The translations under genes were made by a program, and so were the position numbers. DNA of 5,137 nt, taken from contig JBJEIS010000032.1 in assembly GCA_051877275.1 (NCBI GenBank), positions 1 through 5,137 on the forward strand, given 5' to 3'. The stretch's first letter is position 1. The number at the start of each line of letters is the position of its first letter. This document shows positions 1 through 5,137 of the stretch, piece after piece. The DNA is from RUG11462 sp051877275. Lineage in GTDB: Bacteria; Bacillota; Clostridia; Oscillospirales; Acutalibacteraceae. The notes below the pieces were generated by a model. That model worked only from the letters and a program-made list of their open reading frames with translations. It did not search any database and was not told the origin of the DNA.

Positions 1-1016
1 GCATAAATTTTCTCTTTAGGAAGAGTAGCGTTCATAAATTTTTCTAACGATTTTTGTGCCTTTTTCTGCAAATCAATATCAATTGTTAACAGAACTGTGT
101 TACCTGCAACAGGCTCAGATTCGGTTACGATTTCGGTTTCGCCGGTATCAGGGTTAGTTATTGCCTTGTTAACACCGTCTTTTCCTCTTAAATAATCTTC
201 AAAAGCAAGTTCTACTCCTGATTTACCTACATAATCGCTGTAAGAATAGCCTTTTTTCTTAAGTTCTTCCCAATCTTCAGCATAAATCGGACCTACAGTT
301 CCGATTAGATGCGTAGCTAATTCATCATCAGCATATTCACGCACAGAAACCTCTTTTACCGAAATGTTAGGATAGCGGTCAGACGACTCTAATAAAATAG
401 ATTTAGTCTGCTCACTAACATCTTCAGCAAGCGTAAACGGATAAGCCGCTGAAAAATCTTCTAAAAGCATAGTATAGCGTATACCCATTAAAACTCTTTG
501 GGTTTTTGCTGAATAATTCTCAAGACCGAATTTTTCAATCATTGTATCTATGCAGTTTTGCAAAGTTGCAAAATCATTTAATTCAAGCTTTGATTTCAGA
601 TTTTTAACATCGGTAGAATTTGTTTTATCTGTAAACTTATAAGGTGTGTTTTCTGAAATAGGGAGTTTATCTCTCCATTCATCTTTATTCTTTTGTAAAA
701 TTTCTATTGCTTTGAGAATAGATTTATTGACATTGCTGTTTGAAGCGGTTGAATATTCAATTACAACATTATAACCTTCGCGATTGTAAGCAATTGTTCT
801 TCCATAGCGGTCTAAAATTTCTCCTCTGGTAGCATCCACTGTGATTGTTGCAGCAGAAGACATTTTACTTTCTTTTAAATAATAGTCATAGTCTAATACC
901 TGTAACTGCAATAATCTTACTGTATATACAAAAACAAGCACTATTACAAGAGTTATACAAACAAAGAATTTTGAATATTTATTAACACTTTTTCTTTTTT
1001 CTTTTTGAAAAAACAT
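1..1016 (-). CDS. mrdA: Penicillin-binding protein 2 (class B, elongasome transpeptidase), N-terminal part; cut by window edge
   Basis: This is the first 338 codons of a class B penicillin-binding protein, the monofunctional transpeptidase that cross-links side-wall peptidoglycan with RodA in the Rod complex. I translated it from ATG 1016. A basic cytoplasmic tail (residues 1-16) precedes one membrane anchor (about 17-33). The class B dimerisation/pedestal region then starts with RGEILDR at 64-70. The block GKSGVE (264-269) followed by EDYLRG (273-278), and PVAGNTVLLTIDIDLQ (302-317), are typical of the PBP2/MrdA subfamily just before the catalytic domain. The SxxK, SxN and KTG motifs lie beyond base 1 and cannot be checked. 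GAGGA at 1028-1032 lies 11 bases before the ATG. It is the last visible gene of the mre operon, 21 bases after mreD. The position after mreD argues for PBP2 over SpoVD or FtsI. No stop or frameshift is seen in the visible part. Confidence 0.95.
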   Translation of the reverse strand, partial: MFFQKEKRKSVNKYSKFFVCITLVIVLVFVYTVRLLQLQVLDYDYYLKESKMSSAATITVDATRGEILDRYGRTIAYNREGYNVVIEYSTASNSNVNKSILKAIEILQKNKDEWRDKLPISENTPYKFTDKTNSTDVKNLKSKLELNDFATLQNCIDTMIEKFGLENYSAKTQRVLMGIRYTMLLEDFSAAYPFTLAEDVSEQTKSILLESSDRYPNISVKEVSVREYADDELATHLIGTVGPIYAEDWEELKKKGYSYSDYVGKSGVELAFEDYLRGKDGVNKAITNPDTGETEIVTESEPVAGNTVLLTIDIDLQKKAQKSLEKFMNATLPKEKIY

Positions 1017-1037
1017 ATTAAAATTGGTCCTCGTTAA

Positions 1038-1577
1038 TTATTTTTTATTATTAATGATTCCTTTCGGTTTAGTAAATCGTTCATATTTTTTAAATGCAAA
1101 ACGAAAAACAAGATATAAAACAAAAGAAGTTGCAAATGTATAAATAGCAACAATTAAATAATGCTTTGCAAATAAAGTAAATATTCCTCCTGTAAAGCCG
1201 CTGCTTGAAATTATCTCTAAAAATTGATGAATAATAATAACAGGTACTGAAATCACAACAAATGCCGCAAAGTTATTTTGCAAAAAAGCTTCAAGAATTA
1301 AACTGCAAATAAAACCTGTAAGCATATAAACAAGTGCATGAAACCCTGAATTATTTGTGCTGATAATATCAAGCATAATTCCGCCCGCTAATCCGAAGAT
1401 TGCAGAAAACCAGTAGTTTTCATAAAAAGAAACTACCAAAACAACCGTTAGAATTAAAGACGGGGAAGGGGTATTATATTTAAATAATAAAGATGTACTC
1501 TGTAAAAAAAACGCAATGATTAATAATACAGAATATATTAAAACATCAAATAAATGATATTTTTTTTGATTGTTCAT
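1038..1577 (-). CDS. mreD: Rod shape-determining membrane protein MreD
   Basis: MreD is an integral membrane partner of MreC in the cell-elongation (Rod) complex, and this 179-residue protein has the usual size. It is almost entirely hydrophobic, with about six membrane segments at roughly 10-27, 38-52, 55-75, 80-97, 102-121 and 138-160, and a basic cytoplasmic C-terminus (KKYERFTKPK, then a Lys/Asn tail). The motif GLAGGIMLDI at 62-71 matches the glycine-rich, Asp-ending signature of MreD proteins. MreD diverges fast in sequence, so the call rests on size, membrane topology, this motif and its place between mreC and PBP2. The start at ATG 1577 is supported by AGGA at 1585-1588, about 7 bases upstream. 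It lies 23 bases after mreC and 21 bases before PBP2, so it is almost certainly co-transcribed with both. Confidence 0.93.
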   Translation of the reverse strand: MNNQKKYHLFDVLIYSVLLIIAFFLQSTSLLFKYNTPSPSLILTVVLVVSFYENYWFSAIFGLAGGIMLDIISTNNSGFHALVYMLTGFICSLILEAFLQNNFAAFVVISVPVIIIHQFLEIISSSGFTGGIFTLFAKHYLIVAIYTFATSFVLYLVFRFAFKKYERFTKPKGIINNKK

Positions 1578-1600
1578 AAAATTATCCTATCATAAAAATA

Positions 1601-2428
1601 TTAAAAATCAGTTATTACCATTACATCTGAAATTTCAGAAAAATCAACGATTGGCTGGATTTGTGCTTCACAACTGATTTTACTGTTTGAAGTTTTTACT
1701 TCAACAACAGTTCCTATAATCAATCCGCTCGGAAAAATACCGCCGTCACCTGAGGTAACAATAAAATTACCAGCCGACATAGTATTGTCACTGGAAATAT
1801 AAATCATTTTTGTAAGACCTTTTGTGCTTAAAGCAGCGTCTCCCGTAATACTTCCGGTATCTCTTGAATGATTATCAATAGCCGAAACGTTAATTTTAGG
1901 ATTTAAAACGGTCATTACCGTACTTTGCGTCGAATATACATCACTTACATATCCAACCAAGCCTTCTGCAGTGATTATCGGGTCATAAACATCAATACCG
2001 TCAACCGTACCTTTATCAATGGTAAAGGTTGCATATGTATCGTTGTTATTTCTTGCAATAATCCTTGCAGCAGAGAATTTATAAGTAGGATTTTCTTCTT
2101 TTATTTCAAGAAAATCTTTGTAAAACTCATTTTGTCTTAAAACCTCATCATAGTCAATAAGTTGTTTGTTTTTATCATTTATTTCACTTTTAAGGTCGTC
2201 AATTTCTTTTTGCAGACTATCCTTTGATTCAAAATCATCAAAAAAAGAATTTACTGAGTCGGAAACACCCGAAAAAAACTTTTGAACAGGGGATAATACA
2301 GAAGAAAAAATATTAGATTGAGGTGCAGACCAATCGGTTAGAAAACCGCAAACGACAATGCTAACAACTAATAAACCAGAGATGACAGAGATCAATTTTA
2401 CCTTTTTACTGCGAAAGAAAAAACGCAT
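1601..2428 (-). CDS. mreC: Cell shape-determining protein MreC
   Basis: MreC is the bitopic scaffold that links MreB and MreD inside to PBP2 outside and is thought to activate PBP2. The 275 residues show a basic start (RSKKVK), one membrane segment at about 10-29, a probable coiled coil rich in Asp, Glu and Lys at about 64-110, and the paired beta-barrel domain. Recognisable blocks of that domain are ARIIARNNNDTYATF (121-135), GLVGYVSDV (156-164) and VTSGDGGIFPSGLIIG (224-239), the last being the best MreC signature. Length is close to the roughly 290 residues of the Bacillus protein. I start it at ATG 2428, because AAGGAG at 2437-2442 is 8 bases upstream. A GTG three codons earlier (2435-2437) shares a base with that ribosome site and is not a plausible start. 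It lies 19 bases after mreB and 23 before mreD. Confidence 0.95.
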   Translation of the reverse strand: MRFFFRSKKVKLISVISGLLVVSIVVCGFLTDWSAPQSNIFSSVLSPVQKFFSGVSDSVNSFFDDFESKDSLQKEIDDLKSEINDKNKQLIDYDEVLRQNEFYKDFLEIKEENPTYKFSAARIIARNNNDTYATFTIDKGTVDGIDVYDPIITAEGLVGYVSDVYSTQSTVMTVLNPKINVSAIDNHSRDTGSITGDAALSTKGLTKMIYISSDNTMSAGNFIVTSGDGGIFPSGLIIGTVVEVKTSNSKISCEAQIQPIVDFSEISDVMVITDF

Positions 2429-2436
2429 CGATGTCA

Positions 2437-2442
2437 CTCCTT
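2437..2442 (-). promoter_or_regulatory. Shine-Dalgarno site that sets the mreC start
   Basis: AAGGAG on the minus strand lies 8 bases before ATG 2428. Its last G is also the first base of an in-frame GTG at 2437, so that GTG cannot be the start served by this site. This removes three residues from the longest open frame. Confidence 0.88.
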
Positions 2443-2447
2443 AAATA

Positions 2448-3473
2448 TTAATAGTATTTTGATCTTCTTTGATATGAATCAAACGGTAAATTAAGCTCAA
2501 GTCTTTTTGAAATACCTTTAGCAACGCAATCAAGCGGATCGGTTGCAATATTTACAGGCATAGCAGTTTCGCGTGAGATAAGTAAATCAATACCCGGAAG
2601 CAAAGCCCCGCCGCCGGTTAATGTAATACCTTTGTCAATTATGTCGGCAGCAAGCTCAGGCGGAGTAGATTCAAGTGTTTGCTTGATAGCATCAACAATT
2701 CTGCTTAATGGCTCAAAAAGAGCTTCACGAATTTCTTTTGCAGTAATGTTAATGTTTTTCGGTAATCCGTCAATTAAATTTCGGCCTTTAATTTCCATAG
2801 AAGCGGTTTCATCACCGTCAAATTCACAAGCAGAACCGATAGACAATTTAATATCTTCGGCAGTACGTTCGCCAATCAAAAGATTATGGCGTTTTCTGAT
2901 ATATGAAATAATTGTATCATCCATATCATCGCCGGCAGTTTTAATAGTTCTTGAAGTAACAATATCACCGAGCGAAATTACGGCAACTTCGCTTGTACCG
3001 CCGCCGATGTCAACTACCATACTTCCTACTGAATCAAATACCGGTAAATCCGCGCCCATAGCTGCAGCCATAGATTCTTCAATAAGGTCAACAATTTTTG
3101 CGCCTGCTTGTCTTGCAGCGTCATTTACAGCACGGCTTTCAACTTCGGTTACACCTGCGGGAATACAGATGACTACTCTTGCTCTCGAAGCAAAAGAACC
3201 ATGCATAGCTTCTTTGAAAAATCTTTTAAGCATTGCGACAGTAACATCATAGTCAGCAATAACTCCGTTTTTAAGCGGTCTTACCGCAACAATAGAACCC
3301 GGAGTTCTGCCTATCATTTCTCTGGCCTCTCTGCCGACTGCTTTTACTTCGCCGTTTTTAACATCAACCGCAACAACCGACGGTTCACGCATAATAATTC
3401 CTTTTGTTTTTACACAAACCAAAGTGTTTGCTGTACCAAGGTCAACACCTATATCTCTACTGAAAAAATCCAA
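2448..3473 (-). CDS. mreB: Rod shape-determining protein MreB (bacterial actin)
   Basis: MreB is an actin-like ATPase that forms short membrane-bound filaments and orients side-wall synthesis. All 341 residues fit the family, whose usual length is 330-350. The N-terminal FFS patch (3-5) is the likely membrane contact. The phosphate-1 loop is DIGVDLGTANTLV (7-19), the phosphate-2 loop VVDIGGGTSEVAV (153-165), and the adenosine loop LTGGGALLPGIDLLI (285-299). GDDMDDTIISYIRKRHNLLIG (181-201 region) and GERTAEDIK (201-209) are also family hallmarks. Glu132/Glu133 lie in the catalytic EE(P)MAAA block, where the usual Pro is Ser134. The start is a TTG, chosen because AAAGGAG is 8 bases upstream and translation from it gives the normal MreB N-terminus; no in-frame ATG lies just upstream. 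It is the first gene of the operon, with a promoter directly before it. A paralogue such as Mbl cannot be excluded, but the mreCD context favours MreB. Confidence 0.97.
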   Translation of the reverse strand: MDFFSRDIGVDLGTANTLVCVKTKGIIMREPSVVAVDVKNGEVKAVGREAREMIGRTPGSIVAVRPLKNGVIADYDVTVAMLKRFFKEAMHGSFASRARVVICIPAGVTEVESRAVNDAARQAGAKIVDLIEESMAAAMGADLPVFDSVGSMVVDIGGGTSEVAVISLGDIVTSRTIKTAGDDMDDTIISYIRKRHNLLIGERTAEDIKLSIGSACEFDGDETASMEIKGRNLIDGLPKNINITAKEIREALFEPLSRIVDAIKQTLESTPPELAADIIDKGITLTGGGALLPGIDLLISRETAMPVNIATDPLDCVAKGISKRLELNLPFDSYQRRSKYY

Positions 3474-3481
3474 GTTTATGT

Positions 3482-3488
3482 CTCCTTT
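3482..3488 (-). promoter_or_regulatory. Shine-Dalgarno site for the TTG start of mreB
   Basis: AAAGGAG on the minus strand stands 8 bases before TTG 3473. The strength and spacing of this site support the TTG as the real start, despite being a rare initiation codon. Confidence 0.88.
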
Positions 3489-3525
3489 ATATTAAACTAA
3501 TACTAATATCCAATTAATCTATTAT

Positions 3526-3554
3526 ATTATAACAACAAAATCAAAATTAAACAA
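3526..3554 (-). promoter_or_regulatory. Sigma-A-type promoter of the mreBCD-mrdA operon
   Basis: On the minus strand a -35 box TTGTTT (3549-3554) is separated by exactly 17 bases from a perfect -10 box TATAAT (3526-3531). A second TATAAT overlaps it by one base at 3521-3526 but has no good -35 at normal spacing. Transcription would begin near 3518-3520, giving a leader of about 45 bases before mreB. The DNA upstream of the -35 (about 3561-3600) is nearly all A and T with runs of five or six, like an UP element. The call is from consensus match and position only. Confidence 0.75.
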
Positions 3555-3613
3555 CCACTAATTTTAATATTTTTAAAAATTTTTTACAAAATAATATTAT
3601 TAGTTATAGAATG

Positions 3614-3617
3614 GGAG
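3614..3617 (+). promoter_or_regulatory. Probable Shine-Dalgarno site that sets the spoVAF start at TTG 3626
   Basis: GGAG, within the purine run GGGAGAG (3613-3619), lies 8 bases before an in-frame TTG at 3626. The alternative ATG at 3611 precedes this site and has no purine-rich sequence upstream, only A/T-rich DNA. Every other gene here has a clear ribosome site, which favours the TTG. Confidence 0.62.
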
Positions 3618-3625
3618 AGTTTAGC

Positions 3626-5041
3626 TTGAATATTTCTTCGAATATTGATGAAAATATACGGCTTATAAAAGAAATACTGCCGGTTAAAAAAAGCTTTGAT
3701 GTAATTATCCGAGAAATACTGGTTGATAACCACAAAGCCTTTTTATTGTTTATTGACGGTTTTGTTAAAGACACAATTATGGTTCACGTTATGAAAGAAC
3801 TGCAAAAAGTAAAAGACGAAAAGAAAGATACTGCAAGAAAGATTTTGCTTGAAAACATTCCTTATATAGAAGCTTCGGTTCAGAATGATTTAGACCAGGT
3901 GATTACCGAAGTCCTTTCCGGACAGGTTGCTTTGTTTGTAGACGGTAATACAACCGCTGTTATGATTGATACCCGCGAGTATCCAGCAAGAGAGCCTTCG
4001 GAATCACATATCGAAAAAACTACAAGAGGTGCTCGAGATGACTTGGTTGAAACAATCATATTTAATACTGCACTTATCAGAAGGAGAATAAGAGATCCAA
4101 AGCTCGTTTTTGAGGCAATAAAGGTTGGTAATGTTTCAAAAACCGATGTTGCGGTAGGATATATTGAAGATAAAGTTGATAAAAAGCTGCTTAATAAGGT
4201 TATAACAAGATTGAAATCAATTGATGTTCATGCCTTAACTATGGGCGAAACAAGCTTGGAAGAGGTACTGCTAAAGAAAAAGTGGTATAATCCTATGCCG
4301 CTTTTCAGGGTTTCAGAGCGTCCCGAAACAATCGCTGCGCATGTAATGGAAGGGCATATTGTGCTTCTTGTAGATAATTCTCCTACGGCGCTTATACTTC
4401 CGACAACACTTTTATATTTTACGCAGTATGTTGAAGACTATTACCAAACGCCGATTACAGGTACTTTCACAAGACTTATCAGAATGTTGGCAATACCTGT
4501 TGCCTTGTATTTAGTGCCTTTGTTTTTGCTAATAACACAGTATCCTACGGTTAATCACTTCTTTTCGTTTTTGGTCCCGACAGAAACAGCGGAAATATCA
4601 ATTTTTGCTCAAATTCTATTTATCGAATTTTGGCTTGAAGTATTGAGATTATCGGCATTGCACACGCCTTCGAACGTTGAGTCGGCTTTCAGTATAATCG
4701 GCGGATTGATACTCGGTGACTTTGCGATATCTATGCAGCTTTTAATTGCAGATACAATGCTTTTTGCTGTGGCTTCAGCTATTTGTAATCACTGTATTCC
4801 GAACCCTGAGCTCGGCAATGCAGTAAAGGTTTTCAGATGGTTTTTAATAGTTATGACAGGTTTCTTTAAATTATGGGGATTTATTGCAGGCTTTATAATT
4901 GAAACGTTAATTGTTGTAACAACAAAGACTTTTGATGAACAACACGGTTATTTATGGCCTATTATACCTTTTAATTTCAAAGCATTAAAACACATTTTAA
5001 TAAGATATCCTCTTGCAAAATTTGAAAATAATAAAAAATAA
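3626..5041 (+). CDS. spoVAF: Spore germination protein SpoVAF (GerA-family A-subunit-like membrane protein)
   Basis: This is a GerA-superfamily protein. SpoVAF sits in the spore inner membrane and, in Bacillus, helps amplify the germination signal as part of a channel-like complex. From TTG 3626 it has 471 residues, against about 490 for Bacillus SpoVAF. The soluble N-terminal half (to about 280) carries the family core EPSESHIEKTTRGARDDLVE (123-142), then FNTALIRRRIRDP (146-158), and KKKWYNPMP (217-225). The C-terminal half has about five membrane segments near 285-303, 323-343, 353-370, 371-388 and 401-430, with the GGLILGD glycine patch at 359-365. The ending TKTFDEQHGYLWPIIPFN (433-450) and the WYNP and FNTAL motifs point to SpoVAF, not to GerAA-type nutrient receptors. 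ATG 3611 would add five residues but lacks a ribosome site. It stands alone, divergent from mreB, with no B or C receptor subunits or spoVA genes in view. Confidence 0.9.
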   Translation: MNISSNIDENIRLIKEILPVKKSFDVIIREILVDNHKAFLLFIDGFVKDTIMVHVMKELQKVKDEKKDTARKILLENIPYIEASVQNDLDQVITEVLSGQVALFVDGNTTAVMIDTREYPAREPSESHIEKTTRGARDDLVETIIFNTALIRRRIRDPKLVFEAIKVGNVSKTDVAVGYIEDKVDKKLLNKVITRLKSIDVHALTMGETSLEEVLLKKKWYNPMPLFRVSERPETIAAHVMEGHIVLLVDNSPTALILPTTLLYFTQYVEDYYQTPITGTFTRLIRMLAIPVALYLVPLFLLITQYPTVNHFFSFLVPTETAEISIFAQILFIEFWLEVLRLSALHTPSNVESAFSIIGGLILGDFAISMQLLIADTMLFAVASAICNHCIPNPELGNAVKVFRWFLIVMTGFFKLWGFIAGFIIETLIVVTTKTFDEQHGYLWPIIPFNFKALKHILIRYPLAKFENNKK

Positions 5042-5082
5042 AAGCTAACGGAATTTAATAATAACATTGTAAAGTGTAGTAA

Positions 5083-5129
5083 TAAAAAACAACAGGGCAT
5101 TTCAAAATGAAATGCCCTGTTGTTTTTTA
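5083..5129. terminator. Bidirectional intrinsic terminator, 22-bp perfect stem
   Basis: Arms 5083-5104 and 5108-5129 are perfectly complementary over 22 base pairs with a 3-base AAA loop. The core pairs AACAGGGCATTTCA with its complement. The outer part is six A on the left and six T on the right, so the structure has a U-run after the stem on either strand. It lies 41 bases after the spoVAF stop and ends that transcript. Its symmetry suggests it also stops a convergent gene lying beyond the right edge. Confidence 0.95.
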
Positions 5130-5137
5130 GAAACGTG

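Larger units (their letters stand above)
3474..3625. other. Divergent AT-rich intergenic region between mreB and spoVAF, G-free on the plus strand
   Basis: These 152 bases separate two genes transcribed away from each other. Bases 3481-3602 contain no G on the plus strand but about 16 C, so the mreB leader and its upstream DNA contain no C when read in the mreB direction. The region holds the mreB promoter and both Shine-Dalgarno sites. I see no small open frame, structured RNA leader or riboswitch. I also see no convincing plus-strand promoter for spoVAF: the nearest -10-like string, AATATTA (3593-3599), has no -35 partner. Confidence 0.85.

Noticed and set aside
1925..2140. Plus-strand open frame of 71 codons
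   Set aside because: It lies wholly inside mreC on the opposite strand, has no ribosome site or recognisable protein features, and mreC is well supported by family motifs.
2429..2437. GTG at 2437 as the mreC start
   Set aside because: The GTG overlaps the AAGGAG ribosome site, leaving no room for initiation; ATG 2428 has the correct 8-base spacing.
2632..3252. Plus-strand open frame of 206 codons
   Set aside because: It is antisense to mreB. The serine- and isoleucine-rich translation is what the complement of mreB codons gives, and no domain is recognisable.
3108..3500. Plus-strand open frame of 130 codons
   Set aside because: It is also antisense to mreB, overlaps the other antisense frame, runs through the mreB start and ribosome site, and has low-complexity composition.
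3570..3585. A/T-run palindrome (TTTTTAAAAATTTTTT-like) as a terminator or hairpin
   Set aside because: It has no G-C pairs and no loop, so it would not form a stable RNA stem; it fits better as UP-element-like or curved DNA before the mreB promoter.
3583..3610. Plus-strand TTTACA (3583-3588) with TATAGA (3605-3610) as a sigma-A promoter for spoVAF
   Set aside because: The spacing of 16 bp is possible, but transcription would start at about 3617, at or after the ribosome site, and the -10 match is poor.
3611..3625. ATG at 3611 as the spoVAF start
   Set aside because: No Shine-Dalgarno sequence precedes it, while TTG 3626 has GGAG at 8 bases. The preference is moderate, and the ATG would add only five residues.
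1..5137. Search for mobile elements, CRISPR, tRNA/rRNA or a defence system
   Set aside because: No repeat arrays, transposase-like frames, terminal repeats or RNA gene signatures were seen. The space is filled by five well-explained genes with short gaps.

Overview
The window looks like ordinary chromosome of a low-GC, spore-forming Firmicute, most likely a member of the Clostridia. The support is an AT-rich composition, strong Gram-positive Shine-Dalgarno sites, a mreB-mreC-mreD-PBP2 cell-elongation operon and a SpoVAF-type spore germination protein. I cannot assign a genus from the sequence.

Layout: the left two thirds (1-3473) is one minus-strand operon read from right to left. It runs mreB (2448-3473), mreC (1601-2428), mreD (1038-1577) and the first 338 codons of a PBP2 gene (mrdA, 1-1016), which leaves the window before its transpeptidase domain. 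The gaps between genes are only 19, 23 and 21 bases and every gene has its own Shine-Dalgarno site. A good sigma-A-type promoter (TTGTTT, 17 bp, TATAAT) sits directly before mreB, so mreB is probably the first gene of the transcript. A 152-bp AT-rich divergent region (3474-3625) separates the operon from spoVAF (3626-5041, plus strand). A 22-bp perfect hairpin flanked by A and T runs (5083-5129) ends spoVAF transcription and probably works in both directions.

How the genes fit together: MreB filaments, the MreC/MreD membrane scaffold and the PBP2 transpeptidase are the core of the Rod complex, which builds side-wall peptidoglycan in rods. SpoVAF belongs to the GerA superfamily of spore inner-membrane proteins and acts in germination. 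It stands here without other spoVA genes in view.

Three start codons needed a decision. mreB starts at a TTG. mreC starts at ATG 2428, not at a GTG that overlaps its own Shine-Dalgarno site. spoVAF probably starts at TTG 3626, not at ATG 3611. The most unusual non-coding feature is that the plus strand has no G at all for 122 bases (3481-3602). I found no sign of an undescribed multi-gene system; the findings are modest.
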